Below are positions 1 to 11,349 of a DNA stretch of 64,000 bases, piece by piece. Below the pieces are notes generated by a model. It saw only the letters and a list, made by a program, of their open reading frames with translations. It searched no databases and was not told the origin of the DNA. The DNA is taken from contig JALGPY010000010.1 of the NCBI GenBank assembly GCA_023055425.1, forward strand, positions 54,101,665-54,165,664, written 5' to 3'. The position numbers and the translations under genes were made by a program. Position 1 is the stretch's first letter; each line of letters starts with the position of its first letter. The DNA comes from Linanthus parryae. Lineage: Eukaryota > Streptophyta > Magnoliopsida > Ericales > Polemoniaceae.

Positions 1-837
1 TTTTTTTTTACAGAAATCAATGTGTCTATCTCATCATAATGAGTATATGATACTAGATGAGGATCTCACGTTTATAGAAATGTGGAGGATCAAGAGATGT
101 AGACAATTGGATAAGGAAGAAAAAAACCTACACGTGGGACAATGAAGCAAGGGGTTGCTGAATTAGCCGTAGGGAACTATCTCTACCTTTCTGAAATTAT
201 CCATGATTTGACAAAATACGATTATATCACTACTTTAAGTAGGGACAGTATCACAGTTTATTTTTTAGACAAGAAAAACTTTTTTTATTAAAACAATGGA
301 CAAATGTAGTTCTATTTACTTTGATAAAATGCATTATTGTAATGCACTTTTTCTAATTGATTATATATCCATGATCGTGATAAATTTATCTATAACATTA
401 ATACCAAGAGGACTGCATATAATGATATGAATATCACTTATCTTTAGCATTATTGTTTAGGCCACATGAATAAGAGATACATATCTAGAACTCCAGAATG
501 ATGGATTTCTGGACTCGTTTGATTATAAATCATATGAGACATGTAAGACTTATTTATTGGGAAAAGATATGATCTTTTGGGAATCATACATATTGATGTA
601 TATAGCCGCTAAGAACAAATTCTAAATGTGGTTTTCTGTACTTCATTATAATTACTGATGGGATCAGAGAAATATGAATTTGTGTATCTTATGAAGAAAC
701 AAATCGGAATCCTTTGAATTGTTAAAGTAATTCAAGAATGAAGTAAAGAACCTGATTGGCAAAAGTATTAGGGCTCTGTGATTGGATCATAGAGGTGTAA
801 GTGCTTAAACCAATAGTTTGAGCATCTAAGGGAGTGT
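1..837 (+). pseudogene. Decayed Copia pol fragment, left part of the oldest element
   Basis: This is a degenerate protease-to-integrase segment. It aligns almost base for base with 43705-44545 and more loosely with the pol of element 1 (for example the GAG-pre-integrase region around 430-560). Many stops and frameshifts are present, including a TAG at 445-447 in place of the Trp codon before the first integrase zinc-finger His. The fragment runs off the window start and is cut at 837 by insertion of element 1. It resumes at 9327. No functional product is expected. Confidence 0.85.
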
Positions 838-2267
838 TGTTGGAATAGATGCCCTAGAGGCAATCTAGTTTAGTATGAATTTGTAATTGGCTAGAAAATT
901 CATTTATTATTTATTGGATATTTAATATAATGAAGTCCTTAGATTTACAATCGTGTTGTTTATCTTAAATATCCCTAGTCAAGTATAATGATTAAATGGG
1001 ACAATCATCTATAGACTAGTATGGGGTTGGATTGATATGGAGATATCACGATCCAACACATAGGTGTGCATTACGGAATGTTGCACTGGATTGACCCATC
1101 ACCGAGAAGGCTACATACATGTTATGTTAAGTCACAAGTGCTTCTCGTGTACAATGGTATTGTCATCCTTAGACTTGAAGTCACTAGATATTCTAGTTGT
1201 GGATCATTGTGATCTTGGTAGCGTTAAACGCTACACCGTAACTGGGTAGTTATAAAGGCGTGTACTGGATACAATGAGAAGCAAGCTTAGAGATCGTAGT
1301 GGACGTAGAGAGGATTTGCCCCTCCCACATAACGGGAGCAAATATCCAAGGCCACTCGAAGGATAGTGCTTATAGAATGTCTGGCCAGACTCAAATAAAT
1401 CAATATATGAGATATTGATGTTATTTGCACGAATAAGGCTATTCCATGGATCGAGAAACTATGGATTGGATATACGAGTGTGACTTGTATGTCTCGTGTC
1501 CAATCCGGATATGGAGGCAAAGTGATGAGACAATTACTTGTACAAGGTTGTCTAGATGACTATTCTATTAGTTGGCTAGAATGGATGTTTTGCTAGAAAC
1601 CGCTCCATATTAGCAAATAGTTGCTACCAACTAGATAGAACCTATGGGGTCACACGCTATATAGAGTTGTACTAGATTTGGGAATTAATTAATTGGATTA
1701 ATTAATTAGAAGGATCACTTTGCAAACCCTTGCAAACTTAGTAGGGACTAATTTGCAAGGAAGGGACTAAATTGAATTCTAGTAGGACTAGAATAAGTCC
1801 TTTAGGTAGTTAACAAAGAGTTGTTGGACTATATAAAGGACCCTCCTTCCTTCCTTCCTCATAACTTATGCTCTAAAGAGAACATAACAAGATTGGGAGA
1901 GAACAAAGGAGAGAGAGAGCAAGCAACAAGGAGGACGCCGCCCCTTGCCGCCGCCCCCTCGTCCCCGACGCCACAAGAGGGCCGAACCCCTCTTTGTGCC
2001 TCGCTTTGCGTGATTCCTTCACCCTCCTCTCATTCCGGGCTAGCACCAAGGAGATTGGAGATCTAGGATCAACTCTAGGCGTGGATCAACTATAGAGAAC
2101 GTGACACTATTCGCGTTTGAAGTCATCAAGGAGAACCCAAAGGTGTGTTTATGATTGCTTACCCTCACTATCGTTATGCATCTAGACTTGTGATCCTTGG
2201 AGGGTTTTGCATGGTTGTTTGTTTGATTATGCTTCCGTTTGCGCGATCCATGAATCAAAACCCTACA
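838..2267 (+). repeat. 5' LTR of Copia element 1
   Basis: The direct repeat of 7898-9326 starts TG and ends CA. It holds an AT-rich block with two inverted TTAATTAATT words (about 1683-1709), a TATA box at 1830, a CTTCC-repeat pyrimidine tract after it, and a CpG-dense block around 1930-2010 within otherwise AT-rich DNA. Confidence 0.95.
1830..1838 (+). promoter_or_regulatory. TATA box in the 5' LTR of element 1
   Basis: TATATAAAG lies about 430 bp before the LTR end. The same word is at 8889-8897 in the 3' LTR and at matching positions in the related LTRs (12353, 40913, 41855). It probably sets the start of the genomic RNA and therefore the U3/R boundary. Confidence 0.7.
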
Positions 2268-2268
2268 G

Positions 2269-2280
2269 TGGTATCAGAGC
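2269..2280 (+). other. Primer-binding site (initiator tRNA-Met) of element 1
   Basis: TGGTATCAGAGC begins two bases after the LTR end. It is the usual plant Copia site complementary to the 3' end of initiator tRNA-Met, used to prime minus-strand DNA synthesis. Confidence 0.95.
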
Positions 2281-3932
2281 CACAGGTCATAGAGCATAAA
2301 CGTAGTTTATGTGTTACATTCTTGTTGTTTTACACCTTAATTTGTTGTTTATCGCGTAAAACAAGACAAATCAAGCATTGGATGCAATTTGTCAAAGAAT
2401 TAATCATAACAAGACCCAATTATTGCATTGGATGCATGAATTGGTGAGTTTGAGAAATTTTAGGATCTTAGATCTAGGGTTTGGGCATCCTTGGGGAAGA
2501 AGGAGTTCTCCCAAAACAAGGAAACAACCAAACTTGGGCTCCAAGCAAGGAGGTTGTTTTGGAAACAACCTCCACAAGGAGGATCGGCCCCCCTAGGGGA
2601 CCGCCCCCTTGCTTGCCGCCCAAGCTTGGCGCCCTAAGGGGCCGGGCGGCCCTAACCCGCGGGCCTAGCTTGCGGGTTTTGGGCCGGGCCGGCCCTAGGG
2701 CCTTATGGTTCACTTTGTTTGGGCCCGGGCAATTGAATTGTTGGGCCCATGGACCGTTTTTAACCCTAGAAATCCTAAAATCAATTAAAATTGACCAAGC
2801 GCGTTAAAATTGGATTTTAACTGTTTATGTGCAATTCGTATGGTGATTGGATATGGCCTTAGGATGTGGTTTGATGTGGATGTTTAATTTTGTGGTTTGG
2901 TTTTACGGCCTGCGAGCTGATCAATTAATTGTAATAATTAATTAGGGTTTTATGGCCTGCGTGCCAATTTTTTTCTCAACTTGTGAGATTTATTTTATTT
3001 AGTATAGATATTTGTTAGCCAAGATTGAAGAAAAGAAGCCCAAAGCCAAAGAAGCCACAAAAGATGGAGCATGGAGCATGGAGCACACCACATGACTATG
3101 AAGGATGGACCAAAAGATCAAGACGCATGGAGATGTGTTTGTTTAGGGTTCATAGATAATTCCATTGGCTTGGAATTATCTTAGTCTAGAAAAGGCCATA
3201 TCCACATCACGTTTAATTTCTGTTTTGTGGTTGTTTATTTATTGTCTTATTATTTGTGTGGTTGGTGTATGGATGATGCATGCAATTAGGATAATAAGAT
3301 AATTAGACAACCCGGATCTATTATTTGGAGTTGTGCCCAAACTCAAATAGATAGATTAGTTGATATTGATCAACAAAATAATTAAAATTGAATTTAAAAA
3401 TCCCTCAAAAATTCAATATTGTGTTCTTGCCTTCTCGTTATTTAAACACTCATTATCATCATTATTTATCAAGTTCGTGCGTGCCAAAGCATGGCGACTT
3501 GGTTCATAATGATGGAATGCGATGGCACGTAACAATGTGCAATTGTTTAGATAAGAGGTTGAACACAACTGGGCTATTAATTTGATTAAGAAACCTAGAG
3601 GCAATCAATTGGGATTATCCATATGGATGGATAAATAAGGAGTTATTTGCCCGATTGAACCAAGAGTTGCATATGGGATGCAATTGGAAATTGTTCCTAC
3701 CTAAGAAGTAATCAAATTATGGGTGACTTGCCAAAGCAAGCTCATAAGGAGATGAAAAAGATGGATCTTGGCCCACTAGAAAATATAGGGATATTTTCCG
3801 CATTAATATCTTGAGGGTTATTAATCCGTAGAAAAATAGTGGGAGCTATATTTAATAAACTAGCCATTATTAAATATAGTCAAAAATTCACAAATACTAA
3901 AACTTGCGTATTTTCCTTTTGTAGAATTCCAA
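2281..3932 (+). other. Untranslated leader of element 1 with GC-rich block and hairpin
   Basis: This 1.65-kb non-coding leader lies between the PBS and gag. It has a perfect 11-bp hairpin with a 3-base loop at 2549-2573 and a GC-rich, CpG-dense block at about 2590-2705. The rest is AT-rich and shared, with divergence, with the leaders at 12795-14391 and 42302-43480. Short ATG-started frames here are not conserved between copies and are not called genes. Confidence 0.7.
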
Positions 3933-4715
3933 ATGGCAAACAACTCATCGAGTTCACAACATTCCCTACGATCTGTCCTGGAGAAGGACAAGCTCTCTGG
4001 AACCAACTTTCTTGATTGGTACAGAAACTTGAGAATTGTTCTCAAGCAAGAGAAAAAGCTGTACGCAATAGAGGAGCAAGTTCCAGAAGGTCCAGAGAAT
4101 CAGACACCTGCTGCCTTAAAGGCGTATCAAAAGCGTGTTGATGACGCTAATGATGCGGCCTGCCTAATGCTTTGCACCATGACCTCTGAGCTTCAGAAGC
4201 AACATGAGAACATGAATGATGTCGATATGATCGAACATCTAAAGCAGCTCTTCCAAGAGCAGGCGAGGGTAGAGAGGTATGAGGTCTCAAAGGCACTGTT
4301 CAAATGTCATCTGGCAGAAGGGAACCCGGTGGGACCCCATGTACTCTGAATGATCGGGTACTTGGAGAATCTCGCCCGGCTTGGGTTCCCGGTCGGCCAA
4401 GAGTTGGCAACCGATCTCGTGTTGCAATCGTTTCCTGAAAGTTATGGACAGTTCATTATGAACTATAACATGAACGAGATCGTTAAACCACTGCCAGATC
4501 TGCTCAACATGTTGAGGACGGCTGAACAGAGCATCAACAAGGGTAAGGGCAAGGCCATTATGATGGTGAATAAAGGAAAGGGCAAAAAGTTTGCATCTTC
4601 CTCCAAGGGCAAAGGCAAGTCAGTTGCCAAGTCCAAGGAACAAGCCCTTAAGCCTGTTGGTGGGATTGCCAAGGTCGTGACTAAGGGTGAATGTCACTAC
4701 TGTAGTCAACCTTGA
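3933..4715 (+). pseudogene. gag: gag of element 1, interrupted by two stops
   Basis: Gag is the capsid/nucleocapsid protein that packages element RNA in the cytoplasm. The frame starts at the ATG at 3933 and carries the capsid-type motifs WYRNLRIVLKQ and, further on, FIMNYNMNE, then a lysine/glycine-rich tail and the start of a CCHC knuckle (HYCSQP). An in-frame TGA at 4347-4349 replaces a CGA Arg codon that element 2 keeps. A second TGA at 4713-4715 falls inside the zinc knuckle, where four of twelve bases differ from element 2. The frame is otherwise open and continuous with pol (3933-7883 is one frame). Recoding at the second stop is conceivable, but a broken gag is the simpler reading. 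Confidence 0.9.
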
Positions 4716-4766
4716 CACTGGAGGAGGAACTGCCCAAAATATCTGGAGGACAAGAGGCTTGGAATA

Positions 4767-7700
4767 GTGATTCCACCACCACCAGGTATTTTTGTTGTAG
4801 ATGTCAATTTAACTATCTCTACATCATGGGTATTAGATACTGGATGTGGATCTCATATTTGTCGAAATATGCAGGATCTAAAGAGAAGTAAAAGATTGGC
4901 TAAAGGGGAGGTAGATCTGCGCGTTGGGAATGGAGCAAAGGTTGCTGCGTTGGCCATAGGCGTGTGCGAGCTATCTCTGCCTTCAGGATTAGTTTTAGAA
5001 TTAAATAATTGCTATTTTGTGCCTGCTATGAGCAGAAACATTATTTCTATTTCTTGTTTGGACAAGGAAGGTTTTATTATTTCAATAAAGAACAATTGTT
5101 GTTCCTTTTATTTGAATAATATTCACTATTTTAGTGCGCAATTATTTAATGGACTTTATGTCCTTGATCTAAGCAATCCTGTCTACAACATTAATACCAA
5201 GCGGATTAAAATAAATGATTTAAATCCCGCTTATTTATGGCATTGTCGTTTAGGCCACATAAATGAGAAACGTGTATCTAGACTCCATAAGGATGGATTA
5301 CTAGACTCATTTGATTTTGAATCATATGAGACATGTGAGGCTTGTTTATTGGGTAAAATGACAAAGTCCCCTTTCAATAAGAAAGGTGAGAGGACTAGTG
5401 AGCAATTGGCACTCATACATACCGATGTATGTGGGCCATTTGCCACGCCTGCCAGGGGTGGTCATGTCTACTTCATTACGTTTACTGATGATTACAGTAG
5501 ATATGGATTTGTGTACCTTATGAGGGCAAAATCCGAATCCTTTGAAGTGTTCAAAGAATTCGAGAATGAAGTAGAGAAGCAACTTGGCAAAAGTATCAAG
5601 GCTCTACGATCGGATCGTGGAGGAGAATACTTGAGCCAAGAGTTTGACGACTATCTTAGAGAGTGTGGGATCGTGTCCCAACTCACTCCACCCGGAGCGC
5701 CACAATGGAATGGCGTGTCCGAGAGGAGGAATCGAACCCTATTGGATATGGTTCGGTCTATGATGTGTCAAACCGATCTTCCATTATCATTTTGGGGCTA
5801 CGCTCTATTAAGTGCAGCTTTCACCATTAACCGTGTTCCATCTAAATCAGTCATGAAGACACCATATGAGATGTGGCATGGGAGGCGTCCCACACTGTCG
5901 TTCATAAGGATTTGGGGCTGCGATGTCTATGTAAAACGTTTACAATCAGACAAACTAGGGCCTAAATCGGATAAGTGTAAATTTGTGGGGTACCCTAAGG
6001 AAACTAAGGGATACTACTTCTACAATCCAACCGAGAACAAAGTGTTTGTTGCTCGGACCGGCGTGTTTCTAGAAAGAGAATTTGTCTCTAAAGAAGCAAG
6101 TGGGAGGAATGTAGAACTTGAAGAAGTTCAAGAACCACAAATCACTGAACCGATTATGGAACATGAACAGGAATCACAAGCAGTTGTGGAGCCACCTGTT
6201 CAGGTAACACAAGAGCTTCGTAGATCTAGAAGAGTGCGCCAGGAACCCGAGAGGTACGGACTTCTCGTGACTGATTCCGGTGACACGATGCTCATAGATG
6301 ATGAGCCTACTACCTATGAGGAGGCCATGAATGGCCCAGACTCGCAGAAGTGGCTTGAAGCCATGAGATCCGAGATGGAATCCATGTATACCAACAAAGT
6401 ATGGACTTTGGTGGAACCACCTGATGGGGCGCGGCCCATAGGGTGCAAGTGGGTCTTCAAGAAGAAGATCGACATGGATGGTAATGTGATTACCTATAAG
6501 GGCCGATTGGTGGCTAAAGGATTCAGACAGATTCATGGTATTGACTATGATGAAACCTTTTCACCAGTCGCTATGACCAAATCCATCCGAATCCTACTTG
6601 CAATTGCAGCATACTACGACTATGAGATTTGGCAGATGGATGTCAAAACAGCATTCCTTTATAGGAATCTCCTCGAGGACGTGTATATGATACAGCCGGA
6701 GGGTTTTGAGGATCCAAAGCAAGCCAACAAAGTCTGTAAGCTGCAACGATCCATTTATGGATTGAAGCAAGCTTCTAGGAGTTGGAATCGACGTTTTGAT
6801 GAAGTGGTCAAAGAGTTTGGCTTCATCAGAAACGAAGATGAGTCTTGTGTCTACAAGAAGGTTAGTGGGAGCTCTGTAGCTTTTCTGGTCTTGTATGTGG
6901 ATGACATACTACTCATTGGAAACGACATTCCCATGCTGCAATCTGTGAAAGATTGGCTAGGAAAGTGTTTCTCAATGAAGGACTTAGGGGAAGCAGCCTA
7001 TATACTCGGTATAAAGATCTATAGAGATAGATCTAAGAGGTTGCTAGGCCTAAGTCAAAGTACATATATTGACAAGGTGTTGAAACGGTTCAACATGCAA
7101 GACTCCAAGAAGGGGTTCTTGCCCATGTCACATGGAATCACTCTTTCAAAGAGTGGTTGTCCCTCCAATGAGATTGAGAAGGAACGCATGAGTAGGATTC
7201 CCTATGCCTGGGCCATAGGATCTATCATGTACGCCATGTTATGTACTAGACCAGATGTGTCATATGCCTTGAGTATGACAAGCAGATACCAATCCAATCC
7301 GGGTGAGAGTCACTGGATTGCTGTCAAGAACATCCTAAAGTACTTGAGAAGAACTAAGGATGCTTTCTTGATGTTTGGCGGTGAGGAAGAGTTGCGTGTA
7401 AGGGGTTACACTGATGCAAGCTTCCAAACCGATAGAGATGACTTTAGATCACAGTCGGGATATGTGTTTTGCCTGAATGGAGCAGCGGTGAGCTGGAAGA
7501 GTTCCAAGCAAGAGACGGTAGCTGATTCTACAACAGAGGCTGAGTACATTGCTGCAAATGGCGCAGCAAAGGAGGCTGTCTGGATCAGAAAGTTTGTTTC
7601 TGAACTTGGTGTGGTCCCTAGCATTGCGGATCGAGTGGAGTTGTTCTGTGACAACACTGGGGCGATCGCGCAATCAAAGGAACCAAGATCGCACCAAAAG

Positions 7701-7883
7701 TCCAAGCATGTGCTCAGGAAGTTTCATCTGATTCGAGATATTATCGATAGAGGAGACGTTCGGATATGCAAGATTCCTACAGATGATAATCTGTCAGACC
7801 CGCTTACGAAGCCTCTCACGCAGTGGAAGCATGAAGGGCACACTAGGAGTATGGGCATACGAGATGCGCCAGATTGGCTCTAG
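4767..7883 (+). CDS. pol: Copia Pol polyprotein of element 1: protease, integrase, RT, RNase H
   Basis: The open frame of 1038 codons is counted from the first ATG; the real polyprotein would begin upstream in gag. Domains in order: aspartic protease with DTG at residues 24-26; GAG-pre/HHCC zinc finger (H159, H164, C190, C193); integrase core with D220, D283 and E319; RT from about 540, with YVDD at 710-713; RNase H with Asp 883 (TDAS), Glu 924 (TEAEY) and Asp 962 (CDN). All catalytic residues I could check are present. One oddity is Arg at 633, where element 2 has Gly in the conserved LYGN motif. The family makes one gag-pol polyprotein cleaved by the protease. The enzyme set looks intact, but with gag broken upstream it would not be translated normally. 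Confidence 0.93.
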   Translation: MIPPPPGIFVVDVNLTISTSWVLDTGCGSHICRNMQDLKRSKRLAKGEVDLRVGNGAKVAALAIGVCELSLPSGLVLELNNCYFVPAMSRNIISISCLDKEGFIISIKNNCCSFYLNNIHYFSAQLFNGLYVLDLSNPVYNINTKRIKINDLNPAYLWHCRLGHINEKRVSRLHKDGLLDSFDFESYETCEACLLGKMTKSPFNKKGERTSEQLALIHTDVCGPFATPARGGHVYFITFTDDYSRYGFVYLMRAKSESFEVFKEFENEVEKQLGKSIKALRSDRGGEYLSQEFDDYLRECGIVSQLTPPGAPQWNGVSERRNRTLLDMVRSMMCQTDLPLSFWGYALLSAAFTINRVPSKSVMKTPYEMWHGRRPTLSFIRIWGCDVYVKRLQSDKLGPKSDKCKFVGYPKETKGYYFYNPTENKVFVARTGVFLEREFVSKEASGRNVELEEVQEPQITEPIMEHEQESQAVVEPPVQVTQELRRSRRVRQEPERYGLLVTDSGDTMLIDDEPTTYEEAMNGPDSQKWLEAMRSEMESMYTNKVWTLVEPPDGARPIGCKWVFKKKIDMDGNVITYKGRLVAKGFRQIHGIDYDETFSPVAMTKSIRILLAIAAYYDYEIWQMDVKTAFLYRNLLEDVYMIQPEGFEDPKQANKVCKLQRSIYGLKQASRSWNRRFDEVVKEFGFIRNEDESCVYKKVSGSSVAFLVLYVDDILLIGNDIPMLQSVKDWLGKCFSMKDLGEAAYILGIKIYRDRSKRLLGLSQSTYIDKVLKRFNMQDSKKGFLPMSHGITLSKSGCPSNEIEKERMSRIPYAWAIGSIMYAMLCTRPDVSYALSMTSRYQSNPGESHWIAVKNILKYLRRTKDAFLMFGGEEELRVRGYTDASFQTDRDDFRSQSGYVFCLNGAAVSWKSSKQETVADSTTEAEYIAANGAAKEAVWIRKFVSELGVVPSIADRVELFCDNTGAIAQSKEPRSHQKSKHVLRKFHLIRDIIDRGDVRICKIPTDDNLSDPLTKPLTQWKHEGHTRSMGIRDAPDWL

Positions 7884-7885
7884 TG

Positions 7886-7897
7886 CAAGTGGGAGAC
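7886..7897 (+). other. Polypurine tract of element 1
   Basis: CAAGTGGGAGAC lies directly before the 3' LTR, just after the pol stop. It is the RNase H-resistant primer for plus-strand DNA in this family. Element 2 has a variant at 39899-39910, and the oldest element keeps the purine tract at about 11185-11196. Confidence 0.8.
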
Positions 7898-9326
7898 TGT
7901 TGGAATAGATGCCCTAGAGGCAATCTAGTTTAGTATGAATTTGTAATTGGCTAGAAAATTCATTTATTATTTATTGGATATTTAATATAATGAAGTCCTT
8001 AGATTTACAATCGTGTTGTTTATCTTAAATATCCCTAGTCAAGTATAATGATTAAATGGGACAATCATCTATAGACTAGTATGGGGTTGGATTGATATGG
8101 AGATATCACGATCCAACACATAGGTGTGCATTACGGAATGTTGCACTGGATTGACCCATCACCGAGAAGGCTACATACATGTTATGTTAAGTCACAAGTG
8201 CTTCTCGGGTACAATGGTATTGTCATCCTTAGACTTGAAGTCACTAGATATTCTAGTTGTGGATCATTGTGATCTTGGTAGCGTTAAACGCTACACCGTA
8301 ACTGGGTAGTTATAAAGGCGTGTACTGGATACAATGAGAAGCAAGCTTAGAGATCGTAGTGGACGTAGAGAGGATTTGCCCCTCCCACATAACGGGAGCA
8401 AATATCCAAGGCCACTCGAAGGATAGTGCTTATAGAATGTCTGGCCAGACTCAAATAAATCAATATATGAGATATTGATGTTATTTGCACGAATAAGGCT
8501 ATTCCATGGATCGAGAAACTATGGATTGGATATACAGTGTGACTTGTATGTCTCGTGTCCAATTCGGATATGGAGGCAAAGGGATGAGACAATTACTTGT
8601 ACAAGGTTGTCTAGATGACTATTCTATTAGTTGGCTAGAATGGATGTTTTGCTAGAAACCGCTCCATATTAGCAAATAGTTGCTACCAACTAGATAGAAC
8701 CTATGGGGTCACACGCTATATAGAGTTGTACTAGATTTGGGAATTAATTAATTGGATTAATTAATTAGAAGGATCACTTTGCAAACCCTTGCAAACTTAG
8801 TAGGGACTAATTTGCAAGGAAGGGACTAAATTGAATTCTAGTAGGACTAGAATAAGTCCTTTAGGTAGTTAACAAAGAGTTGTTGGACTATATAAAGGAC
8901 CCTCCTTCCTTCCTTCCTCATAACTTATGCTCTAAAGAGAACATAACAAGAGTGGGAGAGAACAAAGGAGAGAGAGAGCAAGCAACAAGGAGGACGCCGC
9001 CCCTTGCCGCCGCCCCCTCGTCCCCGACGCCACAAGAGGGCCGAACCCCTCTTTGTGCCTCGCTTTGCGTGATTCCTTCACCCTCTTCTCATTCCGGGCT
9101 AGCACCAAGGAGATTGGAGATCTAGGATCAACTCTAGGCGTGGATCAACTATAGAGAACGTGACACTATTCGCGTTTGAAGTCATCAAGGAGAACCCAAA
9201 GGTGTGTTTATGATTTCTTACCCTCACTATCGTTATGCATCTAGACTTGTGATCCTTGGAGGGTTTTGCATGGTTGTTTGTTTGATTATGCTTCCGTTTG
9301 CGCGATCCATGAATCAAAACCCTACA
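7898..9326 (+). repeat. 3' LTR of Copia element 1
   Basis: Nearly identical to 838-2267. I counted six substitutions and one deleted base, mostly in the middle and near the 3' end. The TATA box is at 8889-8897. The copy ends CCCTACA at 9326, and interrupted older pol sequence follows at once. Confidence 0.95.
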
Positions 9327-11196
9327 AGTATGGAATGTGATCCTAACTCACTTTAACTAGAACACCATTAAGTAATGTCGTATCTAAGAAGAGTGATCGG
9401 ACCTTGTTAGACACGATTCGGTCATGATGCGTCAAACAGAACTTCCAGTTTACTTTTAGGGGCCATGTTCTAATTACAGCAAATTGCGCCCTTAACCTCG
9501 TTCCTTCCAAATCAATTATGAAAAGCACCATATGAGATATAGACTAGGAAGTGTCCTAGTATTTCATTCATAAAGAATTTGGGTTATGAAGTTTATGTTA
9601 TTAGTTTACAGATAAACTTAAACCCAAGTCGAAAAAATGTAATATGTTGAATATCCTGAGGAAATAAAGGATATTATCTCTACACTCCAATCGAGAACAA
9701 ACTGTTTGTTGCTCGAATCGCTGTGTTTCTAGTTAGAGATTGTCTTTAAAAGAAACATTGGGAGGACAGTAGAACTTGAAGGAGTTCAAGAACCACAAAA
9801 TAACATTGATCATTTTAACGGAACATGAGCACGATCACAAGATGTTGTGGAGCAACCTACTCAGGTAACACAAGCACCTCGTAGGATAAGTAGGATATGT
9901 CAAAGGCTAGAGAAATATGGATATCTCATAGCCTGGTGATGTATTGCTCAAGGAAATGAGTCTAAAACCTATGAGGAGGGCCACAAGTGGGCAAGACTCT
10001 CATAAATGGCTTGGAGCCATGAGATACAAAATGGAATCAGTGTATACCAACTAAGCATGGACTTTGGTGGAACCACCTGAAAGGGTAAGACCCATAGGAT
10101 GCAAGTGGTTTATGAGGAAACCAACATGGATTGTAATATGCTTACTTTTAAAGGACGATTGGTGGCTAAAGATTTCGTGGGAGTTCATAGAATGGACTAT
10201 GACAAAATCTTTTCCCTAGTTGCGATGCTTAAATCCATTCGCATCTTGCTTGCAGCAATCGGTCAACTGATTGAGTCAAGCTTCTTGGAGTTGAAATATT
10301 CATTGATGATGCAATCAAAGGAGTTTGGTTCCATTGAAAGTGAAGATGAAACTTGTGTTTACAAGAAGGTTAGTGGGAGCATAGTTATATTTCTGGTCTT
10401 GTATGTGGATACATACTAATCATTGGGAATAATGTCTCTACTCTGTAATCTGTTAAAGATTGGCTAGAGAACTGATTTTCAATATTAGATTTAGGCGAGA
10501 CAATCTATAAAGATATATGGAGATAGATCAAGGTAGTTGTTCAGCTTGAGTCATGGTACATATATTGACAAGGTGTTGAAATGGTTCAACATGTAAGAAT
10601 ATGGATTCTTACCCATGTCACATGGAATTAGTCTTTGGAGGAACTAACTGTCTTTCTAATTAGATTGAGAAAGGTCCGTATGAATGAGATTCACGAGATA
10701 CGCCACGTTATGTACTAGGTCAGATGTGTCATATGGTATGACACGTAGATACCAGTCAAATCCAGATGAGACTCACTGGATAATTATCAAGATTATCCTT
10801 AAAGTACTTGATAAGAACTTATGATGAATTCTTGGTAAATGAAGGATAGGAAGAGTTTACTGTAAGGGGTTACAGTGATGTGAACTTCAAATCTAACAAA
10901 GAATATTTCATATTATAGTCAAGATTTATGTTTTTCACTAGTGGGAGGGACTGTGAGCTAGAAAGGTTCCAGGAAATATTCAGTTGTCGATTCTATCACA
11001 GAGGACTGAGTATATTAATACATAAGGTGCACTTACTAAGAATATTCAATCTCAATCAAATTTTTGATAGAGGAGATGTGAATATTTGCAAAGTACCAGC
11101 AGATGTCTCTCTTACCTTGCTTAGTGAAGGCATGAGTGCCGCGCTATATCAATAAGCATATGATGCAGGCGATTGACTCTAGTGCAAGTGGGAGAC
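9327..11196 (+). pseudogene. Decayed Copia pol, continuation of the oldest element (integrase, RT, RNase H)
   Basis: This continues the fragment at 1-837. The first 670 bp match 44538-45204 closely. Weak but clear Copia motifs remain: an integrase C-terminal part, an RT part at 10099-10419 (KGRLVAKDF, then LVLYVD just before a stop), an RNase H remnant near 10860-11110, and a purine tract next to the following LTR. There are many stops, frameshifts and a sizeable RT deletion after about 10255. Confidence 0.85.
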
Positions 11197-11349
11197 TGTT
11201 GGAAATATTCCCTAGAGCCAATCCATTTCTTGTGAAGTCACAAGTGCTTCTCGTAGTGACAACGGTATTGTCATCCTTAGACTTGAAGTCACTTGGTCCT
11301 CTAGTTGTGGAATATTGTGTTTTGATAGCGTCAAACGCTACACCGTAAT
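11197..11349 (+). repeat. First piece of the LTR of the oldest element
   Basis: It begins TGTTGGAAATATTCCC after a purine tract and contains LTR sequence up to the CTACACCGTAAT word. It has lost about 230 bp internally compared with element 1's LTR. It is cut by insertion of element 2 and continues at 41327, where the matching LTR sequence resumes about 30 bp further along. Confidence 0.8.

Larger units (their letters stand above)
838..9326 (+). mobile_element. Copia element 1, complete with two LTRs (Angela/BARE-like)
   Basis: This is a full-length LTR retrotransposon of about 8.5 kb. It has LTRs of 1430 and 1429 bp starting TGTTGG and ending CTACA, a tRNA-Met PBS directly after the 5' LTR, one long gag-pol frame, and a purine tract before the 3' LTR. 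The flanking 5 bp are AGTGT on the left and AGTAT on the right, an imperfect target duplication. The two LTRs differ by about six substitutions and one single-base deletion (about 0.4%), so insertion was recent. The long LTRs and the Gag motif WYRNLRIVLKQ suggest the Angela/BARE lineage; that assignment is inference. Gag carries two in-frame stops, so the copy is not autonomous. Confidence 0.95.

Noticed and set aside
1821..2066. 81-codon frame over the CpG-rich part of the element 1 LTR, repeated at 8880-9125
   Set aside because: Present in both LTRs because LTRs are copies; GC-rich composition removes stops; the frame differs in the related LTRs.
4707..4720. The TGA at 4713 as a functional read-through signal between gag and pol
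   Set aside because: It interrupts the zinc knuckle itself and sits in a patch of other substitutions, which fits damage better.
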